Shown here in pieces: positions 7,537-15,707 of a stretch of DNA of 64,000 bases. Source of the stretch: Mycobacterium lehmannii. Lineage in GTDB: Bacteria > Actinomycetota > Actinomycetes > Mycobacteriales > Mycobacteriaceae. The DNA lies in NCBI RefSeq assembly GCF_002245535.1, contig NZ_NKCN01000003.1, positions 1-64,000 of the forward strand, read 5' to 3'. Each line of letters starts with the position of its first letter. The stretch's first letter is position 1. Both the position numbers and the translations under genes were made by a program. Under the pieces are notes generated by a model. That model was not told where the DNA came from and made no database searches. It was given only the letters and a program-made list of their open reading frames with translations.

Positions 7537-8799
7537 ATGAACGTTGACGACTTGATCCTGGTGAGCATCGACGACCACGTTGTGGAACCGCCCGACATGT
7601 TCCTTCGGCATGTTCCGGCCAAGTACAAGGACGAGGCGCCGATCGTGGTGACTGACGACAAGGGTGTCGACCAGTGGATGTATCAGGGCCGCCCACAGGG
7701 CGTCAGCGGGCTGAACGCCGTGGTGTCCTGGCCGGCCGAGGAGTGGGGACGGGACCCCGCGGGCTTCGCCGAGATGCGTCCCGGCGTGTACGACGTGCAC
7801 GAGCGCGTGCGCGACATGAACCGCAACGGCATCCTCGCGTCGATGTGCTTCCCGACATTCACCGGCTTCTCGGCCCGGCATCTGAACATGCACCGCGAAG
7901 AGACCACGCTGGTGATGGTTTCGGCCTACAACGACTGGCACATCGACGAGTGGGCGGGTTCGTATCCGGACCGGTTCATCCCGATCGCGATCATGCCGAC
8001 GTGGAACCCGCAAGCCATGTGCGACGAGATTCGTCGTGTCGCGGCCAAGGGCTGCCGTGCGGTGACGATGCCGGAACTGCCGCACCTCGAGGGCCTTCCG
8101 AGCTATCACGACGAGGAGTACTGGGGCCCGGTGTTCCGCACCCTCTCCGAAGAGAACGTGGTGATGTGCCTGCACATCGGGACCGGCTTCGGTGCGATCA
8201 GCATGGCGCCCAACGCCCCGATCGACAACCTGATCATCCTGGCCACCCAGGTGTCGGCGATGTGCGCGCAGGACCTGCTCTGGGGGCCGGCGATGCGCAA
8301 CTACCCGGACCTGAAATTCGCCTTCTCCGAAGGCGGTATCGGCTGGATACCGTTCTATCTGGACCGCTCTGATCGGCACTACACGAACCAGAAGTGGCTG
8401 CGGCGCGACTTCGGCGACAAGCTGCCGTCCGACGTGTTCCGCGAACACTCGCTGGCCTGCTACGTGACCGACAAGACGTCACTGAAGCTGCGTCACGAGA
8501 TCGGCATCGACATCATCGCGTGGGAATGCGACTACCCGCACTCGGACTGCTTCTGGCCCGACGCGCCCGAGCAGGTGCTCGCCGAACTCAACGGGGCAGG
8601 CGCATCGGACTCCGACATCAACAAGATCACGTGGGAGAACTCCTGCCGGTTCTTCAGCTGGGATCCGTTCAAGCTCACACCGAAGGAGCAGGCGACCGCG
8701 GGTGCGTTGCGCGCCAAGGCAACCGATGTCGACGTGTCGATCCGGCCGCGCAAGGAGTGGGCTCGGCTCTACGAGCAGAAACAACTCGCCAAGGCGTGA
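7537..8799 (+). CDS. Amidohydrolase-family (TIM-barrel) protein
   Basis: The 420-residue product belongs to the amidohydrolase-2 family of metal-dependent hydrolases and decarboxylases. The N-terminal metal motif reads SIDDHVVEPPDMF; later blocks include CLHIGTGFG, FAFSEGGIGWIPFYLDR and WECDYPHSDCFWP, typical of this family. Similar proteins are common in mycobacterial steroid and aromatic regions, but the substrate is unknown. It is paralogous to the gene at 61026. It is divergent from an AraC regulator, which probably controls it, and is followed by a terminator-like hairpin. Confidence 0.85.
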   Translation: MNVDDLILVSIDDHVVEPPDMFLRHVPAKYKDEAPIVVTDDKGVDQWMYQGRPQGVSGLNAVVSWPAEEWGRDPAGFAEMRPGVYDVHERVRDMNRNGILASMCFPTFTGFSARHLNMHREETTLVMVSAYNDWHIDEWAGSYPDRFIPIAIMPTWNPQAMCDEIRRVAAKGCRAVTMPELPHLEGLPSYHDEEYWGPVFRTLSEENVVMCLHIGTGFGAISMAPNAPIDNLIILATQVSAMCAQDLLWGPAMRNYPDLKFAFSEGGIGWIPFYLDRSDRHYTNQKWLRRDFGDKLPSDVFREHSLACYVTDKTSLKLRHEIGIDIIAWECDYPHSDCFWPDAPEQVLAELNGAGASDSDINKITWENSCRFFSWDPFKLTPKEQATAGALRAKATDVDVSIRPRKEWARLYEQKQLAKA

Positions 8800-8811
8800 G
8801 ACCGGGCGTGC

Positions 8812-8846
8812 ACGCACACCGCTGGCGTTCGGTCAGCGGCGTGCGT
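8812..8846. terminator. Hairpin between convergent genes
   Basis: Bases 8812-8824 pair with 8834-8846 (12 of 13 pairs, 9-base loop) just after the amidohydrolase stop and overlapping the last codons of the convergent small membrane protein gene. There is no strong T-run, as is usual in mycobacterial intergenic hairpins. It is a likely bidirectional terminator. Confidence 0.5.
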
Positions 8847-9063
8847 CACCGTCACGCGGCGGGTCGCCCAGCCGCAGCCTCAGCACCGAGGCGATTATCG
8901 ACGCCGCCCCGATGCCGACGAAAAGTACGCTCAGCATCAGAAATATCAGGCCACCGTGCGCGAAGAACGCGTATCCGCGCAGCACACCGAGCACGAGGGC
9001 AAATATCCCGCCGAGGATCAGCCACCGCGCCTGGCGCACAGTGGGCGGTACCAGGCTGTTCAC
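8833..9063 (-). CDS. Small two-helix membrane protein, unknown function
   Basis: A 76-residue product from GTG 9063, which overlaps the TGA of the upstream dehydrogenase gene in a GTGA arrangement; a GTG one codon earlier is also possible. There are two hydrophobic helices (ARWLILGGIFALVLGVL and a second Leu/Ile-rich segment) and an Arg/Asp-rich tail. The coupling suggests co-translation with the oxidoreductase. I do not recognise the family. Confidence 0.65.
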   Translation of the reverse strand: MNSLVPPTVRQARWLILGGIFALVLGVLRGYAFFAHGGLIFLMLSVLFVGIGAASIIASVLRLRLGDPPRDGDARR

Positions 9064-10133
9064 CACATCAGTCCGCGAACCATCTCGGGCGGCGGAATGT
9101 CCTCCACGGCGATGATGCCCTGCGGCGCACGGCAGACCCAGTCGATCACGTTCACCGCCCGTGCCGCGGTGGAGACGCAACCGGCTTCAGTGACGTCCAA
9201 CGTCGGGTGCGACAGCAGCGTGTTCACCTCGACGCGAGGCTCCCCCTCCACGATCACCTTGTGTACGCCGGAGTGGCCGTCGGGCGGATACTCCCAGTCC
9301 GGAGCGGCTGCGGGGGTGAGGCGGGTGGTGTGCTCCACGGTAATCACGGGAACTCCGCCGCGCACACCTTCTGCGGCGAAACGAATCCCGGCCAACCCCC
9401 CGGGTTCGACGGTCATCAGTTTGCAGATGATCTGTTTGTCGGTGTACCACGGCTCGTAGCGGTCGCGGACCTCGTCGAGTTCGACACCGAGATGGCGGGC
9501 GAGGTTGCGCACCAGGCCGCCGAAGATAGACGTGATGACGCCGGGCTGAAACGCCATCGGCAACTCGTCGCCTGGAAATGCACCGAAACCCATTGCGGTG
9601 CCGGTGTACTCGTAGTCGTCGTAGTTCGCGTAGTCGAAGACCTCGGCCACGGTGACCGATTCCGCGCGGGTCACCAGGCTCAACGCGGCCAGTGGCGCGG
9701 TATCACCGGAATAGCCGGGGTCGATGCCGTTGATGTAGAGCGACGAATTGCCCGCCGCGCAGGCCTCTTCCAATGGCTTGCGCAGCCAGTCGTCGGCCTG
9801 ATTCGGTGTCACCAACCACACCATCGACGTCCCGACGACGTTGATGCCCGCGGCCAGGAACTTCGACATCTCGGCGATGGCCTCCATCGGGCGCGGCTCG
9901 CCCAGCGCGGTGTAGACCACGCAATCGGGCTTCAGCGCGATGAGCGCGTCGATATCGTCGGTCGCGATCACCCCGGTTGGTTCGGTCAGGCCGCATAGCT
10001 CGGCCGCGTCTTTGCCGATCTTGTCGGGGCTGGCGGCGTGCACACCGACGAGTTCGATGTCGGGCCGGCCGATGAGCGTGGGCAACGAGTGCTGTCCGAC
10101 GTTGCCGGTGGAAAACTGGACTACTCTGCGCAT
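9060..10133 (-). CDS. NAD(P)H-dependent amine-dehydrogenase-family oxidoreductase (DapB-like fold)
   Basis: The 357-residue protein starts with a Rossmann segment VVQFSTGNVGQHSL (residues 4-17) and the block DKIGKDAAELCGL typical of this family, which is related to dihydrodipicolinate reductase and 2,4-diaminopentanoate dehydrogenase. Mycobacteria carry many copies, usually in lipid, steroid or terpenoid clusters, with unknown substrates. It is the first of three paralogues in the window (others at 18064 and 19106). Upstream in the same direction, 17 bp away, is an SDR; downstream a small membrane protein overlaps its stop. Confidence 0.8.
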   Translation of the reverse strand: MRRVVQFSTGNVGQHSLPTLIGRPDIELVGVHAASPDKIGKDAAELCGLTEPTGVIATDDIDALIALKPDCVVYTALGEPRPMEAIAEMSKFLAAGINVVGTSMVWLVTPNQADDWLRKPLEEACAAGNSSLYINGIDPGYSGDTAPLAALSLVTRAESVTVAEVFDYANYDDYEYTGTAMGFGAFPGDELPMAFQPGVITSIFGGLVRNLARHLGVELDEVRDRYEPWYTDKQIICKLMTVEPGGLAGIRFAAEGVRGGVPVITVEHTTRLTPAAAPDWEYPPDGHSGVHKVIVEGEPRVEVNTLLSHPTLDVTEAGCVSTAARAVNVIDWVCRAPQGIIAVEDIPPPEMVRGLMW

Positions 10134-10150
10134 CTGGTATCCGTTCTCGG

Positions 10151-10939
10151 TCAGTAGTCGGGGATGGGCAGCGGCAGGTTGTTCGAGTCTATTCCGCCGT
10201 CGACGTGGAAGATGGCGTTGGTCGCATAGCAGTCCTTGGTCGAGAGGTAGACGCAGAGCCGACCGAGATCCTCGACGTCGCCGAGCCGATGCAGCGGAGT
10301 GAGCGAGAGCATCGTGTCCAGTGCCCCTGGCATCATATCGAGGCCGCTTTGCAGTCCCTCGGTTGCGAATGAGCCGAGTGCGATGGCGTTGACGCGGATC
10401 TTCGGCGCCAACTCCTGGGCCATCGCCCGGGTGAGCGCTTCGAGCCCACCCTTCGCGACGCAGTACGCGGTAAGCGCGCGGATGCCGAAACGTGCTGATC
10501 CCGAGGAGATGTTGACAATGTTGCCATGTCCGGCCTCGATCATGTGACGGGCGGCGAGTTGACTCATGATGAACGCTGACGTGACACACCAGTCGAAGGT
10601 GTGCCGGAAGTCCTCGTCGGTGATGTCGAGAAACGAGCCGAATGTCGAACCACCCACATTATTGATGAGGATGTCGATGCGCCCGAACTCATTCATCGCC
10701 GTGTTCACCACACGTTCGCCGTCTGGACGGCTGATCGCGTCGGCCACCAGGGCCAGTCCTTTACCGCCGGAATCCTCGATGCCTTTGATCGTCGCGACGA
10801 TGTCGGATTCGGTGCGAGCCGTGCCGACGACGGTGGCGCCCGCTTCGGCGAGGACTCTCGCGATGCCCTGTCCGACACCCTTGCCGGCTCCGGTGACGAT
10901 CGCCACCTGACCGTCGAGATTGAACTGCTCCAACGCCAT
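10151..10939 (-). CDS. Short-chain dehydrogenase/reductase
   Basis: From ATG 10939, preceded by a strong GGAGGAGG site, the protein has 262 residues. The classical SDR features are the cofactor loop TGAGKGVGQG near residue 15, the NNVGG motif, catalytic Ser in NISSGSA and the YCVAK pair, and the C-terminal VDGGI block. It resembles 7-alpha-hydroxysteroid-type and 3-oxoacyl reductases. It heads a three-gene minus-strand unit and is divergent from a TetR, with a palindromic site in the spacer. The substrate is not determined. Confidence 0.86.
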   Translation of the reverse strand: MALEQFNLDGQVAIVTGAGKGVGQGIARVLAEAGATVVGTARTESDIVATIKGIEDSGGKGLALVADAISRPDGERVVNTAMNEFGRIDILINNVGGSTFGSFLDITDEDFRHTFDWCVTSAFIMSQLAARHMIEAGHGNIVNISSGSARFGIRALTAYCVAKGGLEALTRAMAQELAPKIRVNAIALGSFATEGLQSGLDMMPGALDTMLSLTPLHRLGDVEDLGRLCVYLSTKDCYATNAIFHVDGGIDSNNLPLPIPDY

Positions 10940-10958
10940 TGAGCCTCCTCCGTCAAAC

Positions 10959-10970
10959 TGACCGCAGTCA
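10959..10970. promoter_or_regulatory. TGAC-N4-GTCA operator, site 1
   Basis: The palindrome TGACCGCAGTCA lies between the SDR and the divergent TetR at 11014. Matching sites occur at 11618-11631 and 12395-12406, always next to this pair of TetR paralogues, so it is probably their operator. Confidence 0.6.
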
Positions 10971-11013
10971 ATCACAAATGTGAAGCCAACGAAAGTATTG
11001 ATATCGTCGACGT

Positions 11014-11613
11014 ATGGCAGTGGTAGACAAGCCATCGGCACGCGAGGCCAAGCGACTACAGACGCGAGAGCGACTGATGGGCGCGGCCATCGCCGAGTTC
11101 AAGCGAGCGGGAATGGCGGATGCCGACGTGGGAGCGATCGTCGCTGCTGCCGGAGTTGCCCACGGCACCTTCTTCTTCCACTTCCCGACCAAGCAACATG
11201 TGCTACTCGAGTTGGAGCGCCGCGAGGAGGAGCGCATCGCCAAACAACTCGGCCGGTACGCGGATTCCAAACGCACCCTGCCCGCGATTCTCAAAGAGGC
11301 GGTCCGGTTGGTGCTGGGGCTGGAACGTCGTCTCGGCGCGGAGCTGTTCAAAGACTTCCTCGCACTGCACTTTTCGCAGAGCCGACCCGCTGACGAGAGC
11401 CAGGAACACCCGGTCATCGTCAGGGTGGCCCACGAGATCGAACGCGCCCAGAAAGCCGGCCGGGTGGCCCCTGACGTCAATCCGACGAACAGCGCGGTGT
11501 TCTTCCTACTCGGCCTGTACGCCCTGCTGACCACCACGACCCAGTGGCCGACCCAGAGCGCGATGCTCGACGACTACATCGCCAGGACGTTGCGAGGCAT
11601 CGAGGTGCGCTGA
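11014..11613 (+). CDS. TetR-family regulator (paralogue 1)
   Basis: A 199-residue regulator. The helix-turn-helix is clear (RLQTRERLMGAAIAEF, then GAIVAAAGVAHGTFFFHF, about residues 11-57). It is a close paralogue of the TetR at 12432, sharing the GVAHGTFFFHFP recognition region and HVLLELE. It is followed at 63 bp by the first copy of a six-helix membrane protein. TGAC-N4-GTCA palindromes flank it on both sides, suggesting autoregulation. The ligand is unknown. Confidence 0.88.
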   Translation: MAVVDKPSAREAKRLQTRERLMGAAIAEFKRAGMADADVGAIVAAAGVAHGTFFFHFPTKQHVLLELERREEERIAKQLGRYADSKRTLPAILKEAVRLVLGLERRLGAELFKDFLALHFSQSRPADESQEHPVIVRVAHEIERAQKAGRVAPDVNPTNSAVFFLLGLYALLTTTTQWPTQSAMLDDYIARTLRGIEVR

Positions 11614-11617
11614 TCGG

Positions 11618-11631
11618 TTGACTTGAGTCAA
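11618..11631. promoter_or_regulatory. TGAC-N4-GTCA operator, site 2
   Basis: TTGACTTGAGTCAA is a near-perfect 14-bp palindrome located just after the TetR stop and about 45 bp before the membrane protein start. It is the same type as sites 1 and 3. Confidence 0.62.
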
Positions 11632-11676
11632 TTCCACTGACAAGCTCATGGCACTTACCGGCTACAGGAGGTGCCT

Positions 11677-12372
11677 GTGAATCCGCCCGCGATGACCGCA
11701 ACCGCAAGCGGGCTCGACGAACATGAAGAGGCCTCGCGACTGGCGCAACGTCAGGCCGACAAGTGGCTCATCTCGGGCAGCGTGCTCATTGGCACCGCAG
11801 CGCTGGGGATCTTCGGGCTCCCCTTGTTTCTCCGCGGTGTGTGGTTGCTGCGCAAGGCTGCCCGTAGCGGGCTGTCCGTGCGGCCGATGTTGGTGACGCT
11901 GCTGGGATACTGCGTGATCGTCGATGCCGCGATCAACGTGTTCGGCTGGGCGCTGGACCTGGTCGCCCACCACACGATACTGGCCCGAGTGTTGTTGAAC
12001 GGCTGGGGCGCGATGTTCGATGCCGGATATTTCTGGCACTACAACGAACTGTGGATCGGCGGTGCGGCCGGACCGGGGGAGAAGGCGCTCGAAGTCGGCC
12101 TGATCCTCACCGTTTTCTGTATGCGCATCGCCGCCGGCATCGGTTTTTTGCAGATGAAGCGCTGGGGTCACCAGTGGATGATCATCACCTGCTGGATGGG
12201 CGTGGTGATCTGGTGTGTGTACGTGTTCAACATGACGATGTATGCCGATGTTCGCTACGCCGGGGTTATCCTGCCGGTCGTCGGCTGGTGGATCTACGAC
12301 ATCTTCTACATCACCCCGTTCCTGGCGATTCCGTACCTGCATTCGGTGAACAGGGAAATCTTCTCCGACTAA
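11677..12372 (+). CDS. Six-helix membrane protein of unknown family (copy 1)
   Basis: GTG 11677 is chosen because an AGGAGG site lies 5 bases before it; the product has 231 residues. Six hydrophobic segments can be drawn. Polar residues kept in the paralogue at 15704 include FWHYNE (119-124), KRWGHQW (161-167), MYAD (188-191), YDIF (207-210) and YLH (220-222). His, Asp and Glu inside helices raise the possibility of a metal site or an enzymatic role, but no known family is recognised. It sits between the two TetR paralogues and near the MoxR/VWA pair. It could also be a scaffold or transporter. Confidence 0.8.
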   Translation: MNPPAMTATASGLDEHEEASRLAQRQADKWLISGSVLIGTAALGIFGLPLFLRGVWLLRKAARSGLSVRPMLVTLLGYCVIVDAAINVFGWALDLVAHHTILARVLLNGWGAMFDAGYFWHYNELWIGGAAGPGEKALEVGLILTVFCMRIAAGIGFLQMKRWGHQWMIITCWMGVVIWCVYVFNMTMYADVRYAGVILPVVGWWIYDIFYITPFLAIPYLHSVNREIFSD

Positions 12373-12394
12373 CTTCACGACTGACTGAACTCAT

Positions 12395-12406
12395 TGACTT
12401 CAGTCA
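12395..12406. promoter_or_regulatory. TGAC-N4-GTCA operator, site 3
   Basis: TGACTTCAGTCA is preceded at once by a weaker copy, TGACTGAACTCA (12382-12393). It lies 26-37 bp before the second TetR gene, which heads the long array, so it probably controls the whole downstream unit. Confidence 0.62.
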
Positions 12407-12431
12407 GCATGTGCGTTACAAAGAGCGGACC

Positions 12432-13034
12432 ATGACGTCACAGGTGAAGGTGTCGGCGCGTCAAGCTCAACGGCTGCAGACGCGCGAACGCATCCTCGCC
12501 GCGGCGATCACCGAGTTCACGAAGTCCGGTATGGCCGGTGCCGACGTCAATGTGATTGCGGCGTCGGCCGGTGTCGCACACGGCACGTTCTTCTTCCACT
12601 TCCCCAGCAAGGAACATGTACTGCTCGAGTTGGAGAGCCGCCAGGAGGCGCGCATCGCCGCGGAGTTCGCCGACTTCCTTGAGTGCCGCCACGATCTGGT
12701 GACCACGTTGACCGCGGTGGTCGACCTGGTGACCGATCTGGAACACCGCTTCGGCCCTGTGCTTTTCAAGGAACTGCTGGCGCTGCACTTCTCGCCGACG
12801 AGGCCGCACAAAGACGACTGGACCGACCATCCGGTGGTCGTCCTGCTGGTGCGCGAACTGGAACGCGCCCGCGGCGACGGCGAGGTCCATCCGGAGGTCG
12901 ACGCCTTCTACAGCGCGACCTTCTTTCTGCTCGGCATCTACGGCGTGCTGACCACCACCGACAACCCGAAGACCCGAGAGATCATGCTGGCCAAGTTGGT
13001 CTCGACCGCCATGCGCGGCTTGGAAGTGCGATGA
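12432..13034 (+). CDS. TetR-family regulator (paralogue 2)
   Basis: The 200-residue protein starts at ATG 12432 (MTSQVKV). The helix-turn-helix spans about residues 14-60 and shares its recognition segment GVAHGTFFFHFP with the TetR at 11014, so both probably read the same TGAC-N4-GTCA sites. The C-terminal domains are similar in length and end in almost the same MRGLEVR/LRGIEVR tail. It is followed at 42 bp by a 35-aa microprotein gene and then the VWA gene. The duplication suggests that TetR plus membrane protein was copied as a unit. Confidence 0.88.
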   Translation: MTSQVKVSARQAQRLQTRERILAAAITEFTKSGMAGADVNVIAASAGVAHGTFFFHFPSKEHVLLELESRQEARIAAEFADFLECRHDLVTTLTAVVDLVTDLEHRFGPVLFKELLALHFSPTRPHKDDWTDHPVVVLLVRELERARGDGEVHPEVDAFYSATFFLLGIYGVLTTTDNPKTREIMLAKLVSTAMRGLEVR

Positions 13035-13076
13035 CGGGTTCGTACAGGCAACGACACAACAACCGAGGAGTTCGAC

Positions 13077-13184
13077 GTGTGGGCTTGGATATGGGAGATC
13101 TTGCGCTATGTAGGGGCATGGGGCGGCGCCGCGCTGGTCATCTGGTTCTGGTACTGGATGTTCTCCAGCCTCGGCACGTTCTAG
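13077..13184 (+). CDS. 35-residue membrane microprotein
   Basis: A GTG-initiated frame of 36 codons with a strong GAGGAG ribosome site 6 bases upstream and the VWA gene starting 7 bases after its stop. The peptide is very rich in Trp and aromatics (it starts MWAWIWEILRY and has IWFWYWMF later), so it is a single transmembrane helix. Spacing, ribosome site and context argue that it is real. It is probably a small subunit or anchor for the neighbouring membrane proteins; no family is known to me. Confidence 0.65.
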   Translation: MWAWIWEILRYVGAWGGAALVIWFWYWMFSSLGTF

Positions 13185-13191
13185 GGCAGCG

Positions 13192-14727
13192 ATGACTGAT
13201 CTGTCCGACGCTCACGCACTGGCGGTCGAACGCAGTTGCGCCGTCACCGCTGTCGCTCTGAGCGGCCAACGCCGCGAAGGGGTGCGCCTGGTGACCGGTG
13301 AGCATCGCCGATTCAGTCTGAACCCGGGACTGGACTACGTGCTCGTGCCGTACCCGTCTTTGGGCCGCGACTGGACCCGCAGAACGCTGACATGCGGTGT
13401 CGCGCTTCAATGTTCACCTTCCAAGGAGCGCCTGGCCCACTACCGGCTCAACGAACTCACCGCGCGCGAGCTTCGTGCGCTCACGCTGGTCGAAGCCGGC
13501 GTCGCGTTGGGCTGGGTCGCGGCCAACTGGCCCGGGCTGGTGGTCGAAGCGCGGCGATTGCTACCCGATCTCGAAATGCTGCCCGATGACATGACAGCCG
13601 ACGCGATGCTCGAACACGCGATCTCGTTGTCGCGCAACGGACAGCCGGTCGGCGACGTCCCGGGTGTGGTGGGCAGGCTGCCGCTGGCGTACACGGTGCC
13701 GCAGGGCCTGTCGGACAAACTACGGCGCAGCTTCGGCCGGATGCCGTGGACCACGACGCAAAAGAGGCTGCCGCGTCCGTACTCCGTTCCCGTCGGCGGC
13801 GACGGGGGAGTCCGCAACCCCAACCTGCCGCCGCCCAGCCGCCCCCAGGACAACGACCTCGATCTAACCCCGGATCACCGGCCCGGCATTCCGTATCCGG
13901 AATGGAACGAATGGACAAAGAGTTTCATGCGCGACCACGTCGCGGTGCTGGAACGCGCTCAGTCCAGCCGCAACCGGCAACCCGGAACAGTGTCGGCCGA
14001 TCTGCGCAAGTGGTTCAGCGAACACACCCACCGTTCGATGAAGAACCGACTCGAAGACGGGTCCGATCTGGATGTCGAGCAGTATGTGAACCATTACATC
14101 GACCTCACCACTGGGGAGGCCATCGAACCGCGCATCTTCCGCGAACTGCTCCCCAGCAGCCGCGACGTCACCACCGCGCTGCTGTTGGACGGCAGTTCGT
14201 CGCTGGGGGTGCACGGCGGCCGGATCTTCAAACTCGAACTGGCCTGCGCGGACGCACTGTCACGCGCGATGACGCTCGCCCGTGAACGACACGGCATCTT
14301 CGTCTTCACCGGCAACACCCGACACCGGGTCGAGGTCAACTGCCTCAAGGACTTCGAGGACCGGCGTTTCGTGCCGCCCAGCCGCCTCGGGTTGTCGACC
14401 GGTGGCTACACCAGGCTCGGTGCACCGCTGCGGCACCTGACGAGCCGCCTCCTGGCGCAGCCCTCGGAACGTCGCCTGCTGATCGTCATCGGGGACGGGC
14501 TGATCTCCGACGAGGGTTACGAAGGCCGTTACGCATGGGCCGACGCCGCCCACGCGGTCGAGGAAGCCAACGACGCCGGCGTCTCGATGTATTACGTCGG
14601 TGTCGGACCCACCCGGGTCGACCCGCTGCCCGAGGTCTTCGGACCTCGCCGCTCCCAACGCATCCGGCGCGTCGAAGACCTGCCGCGGGTGCTCGCCCAT
14701 GTCCACCGCGAACTTGTCGCCGCCTGA
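13192..14727 (+). CDS. VWA-domain protein, NorD/CoxE-like
   Basis: The 511-residue protein has an N-terminal helical region, a Pro-rich linker near residues 190-240 with the YPEWNEW motif, and a C-terminal von Willebrand A domain (about 325-511) with an intact MIDAS motif DGSSS at 333-337. The next gene is a MoxR/NorQ AAA+ ATPase. Such VWA-ATPase pairs act as chaperones that insert metal or remodel a client enzyme (NorD-NorQ for NO reductase, CbbO-CbbQ for Rubisco, CoxE-CoxD for CO dehydrogenase). No NO reductase, Rubisco or CO dehydrogenase gene is present, so the client is probably another product of this operon. Confidence 0.85.
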   Translation: MTDLSDAHALAVERSCAVTAVALSGQRREGVRLVTGEHRRFSLNPGLDYVLVPYPSLGRDWTRRTLTCGVALQCSPSKERLAHYRLNELTARELRALTLVEAGVALGWVAANWPGLVVEARRLLPDLEMLPDDMTADAMLEHAISLSRNGQPVGDVPGVVGRLPLAYTVPQGLSDKLRRSFGRMPWTTTQKRLPRPYSVPVGGDGGVRNPNLPPPSRPQDNDLDLTPDHRPGIPYPEWNEWTKSFMRDHVAVLERAQSSRNRQPGTVSADLRKWFSEHTHRSMKNRLEDGSDLDVEQYVNHYIDLTTGEAIEPRIFRELLPSSRDVTTALLLDGSSSLGVHGGRIFKLELACADALSRAMTLARERHGIFVFTGNTRHRVEVNCLKDFEDRRFVPPSRLGLSTGGYTRLGAPLRHLTSRLLAQPSERRLLIVIGDGLISDEGYEGRYAWADAAHAVEEANDAGVSMYYVGVGPTRVDPLPEVFGPRRSQRIRRVEDLPRVLAHVHRELVAA

Positions 14728-14760
14728 GCGCACAAACCAACCGAAGGAGCTCGAGCACGG

Positions 14761-15564
14761 ATGACCAACGACACCTACTACTCGAACAACAACGAGGTCC
14801 AGTTGTTCGAGCAGGCTTACCACCAGCGCCTGCCCGTCATGCTCACCGGGCCGACGGGTTGTGGTAAGACGCGGTTGGTCGAGCACATGGGGGCGCTGCT
14901 GCGCCGCCCAGTCGTCACGATCAGCTGCCACGACGACCTGACCAGTTCGGATCTCGTCGGCCGGTTCATGGTCACCGGAGGTGACGTGGTGTGGACCGAC
15001 GGACCGCTGACCCGGGCGGTCAAGGCCGGCGCGATCTGCTATCTCGACGAGGTCGTCGAGGCGCGCCACGACTCACTTGCCGTGCTGCACTCGTTGACCG
15101 ACCACCGCCGCACGCTCTACCTCGACCGGGCCGACGAAATCGTCCAGGCGCCGGAGTCCTTCATGCTGGTGTGCTCGTACAACCCCGCCTACCGAAGCTC
15201 GCTCAAGGAACTCAAGCCGTCGTTTCGGCAGCGGTTCGTCACCCTGCCGATGAGATATCTGCCGCCCGACCGCGAGGCCGAGGTGATCGTCGCCGAAACG
15301 GGCATACCGCTTCCGGCGGCGAGCCGGCTCGTCGCATGCGCCACCGCGATCCGTACCGCCGACGAAGCGTTTCACTTCGAGCCGCCGTCCACCCGCGTGC
15401 TGGTCACCGCCGCACACTTGATCGCCGCGGGCGCAACCGAATTGGATGCCGCCGAAGCCTGCATCCTTGCGCCGCTGTCCAGCGACGGTGCGGTCACCGA
15501 CGGCCTGCGCGAAGTGGCCGTAGCCAGCCTGGCCGCCGCCAACAACTCGAGCAACCCCCAGTGA
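14761..15564 (+). CDS. MoxR/NorQ/CbbQ-type AAA+ ATPase
   Basis: A 267-residue ATPase with Walker A GPTGCGKT at 30-37, Walker B in AICYLDEVVEA (91-101), the SYNPAYR sensor region near 140, and a C-terminal lid with the family block LKPSFRQRFV. Its short length and lone AAA+ module match the NorQ/CbbQ branch of MoxR proteins. It forms hexamers with the VWA partner encoded just upstream (33 bp) and is expected to remodel a client protein in an ATP-dependent way. The 42-aa gene follows 14 bases after its stop. Confidence 0.88.
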   Translation: MTNDTYYSNNNEVQLFEQAYHQRLPVMLTGPTGCGKTRLVEHMGALLRRPVVTISCHDDLTSSDLVGRFMVTGGDVVWTDGPLTRAVKAGAICYLDEVVEARHDSLAVLHSLTDHRRTLYLDRADEIVQAPESFMLVCSYNPAYRSSLKELKPSFRQRFVTLPMRYLPPDREAEVIVAETGIPLPAASRLVACATAIRTADEAFHFEPPSTRVLVTAAHLIAAGATELDAAEACILAPLSSDGAVTDGLREVAVASLAAANNSSNPQ

Positions 15565-15578
15565 GAAAGGGAGTTTAG

Positions 15579-15707
15579 ATGGACCCCAAGGAGAAGCAGC
15601 GCAAGAAAGCGCTGATCATCCTGCAGATCGTCATCTACGGCTATCTGCTGGCGATGTTCCTCATTCAGCTCTACATGTCGATCGAGCGTGGCTGGTGGTC
15701 ACTGTGA
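15579..15707 (+). CDS. 42-residue membrane microprotein
   Basis: The ATG 15579 frame encodes a Lys/Arg-rich start (MDPKEKQRKKALII) and one transmembrane helix with Tyr and Met residues, ending in GWWSL. It lies between the ATPase and the second six-helix protein and overlaps the latter in a GTGA junction, so it is translated in the same operon. Like the 35-aa peptide upstream, it is probably a small helical subunit. No family is recognised. Confidence 0.65.
   Translation: MDPKEKQRKKALIILQIVIYGYLLAMFLIQLYMSIERGWWSL

Noticed and set aside
7513..8448. N-terminal extension of the AraC frame to about 599 residues
   Set aside because: The extension is antisense to the amidohydrolase gene and has no family resemblance; GTG 7512 gives a normal AraC length.
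13192..15564. VWA/ATPase pair as part of a nitric oxide reductase operon
   Set aside because: No NorB or NorC homologue is adjacent; only the accessory types are found, so a direct NO reductase assignment is not supported.
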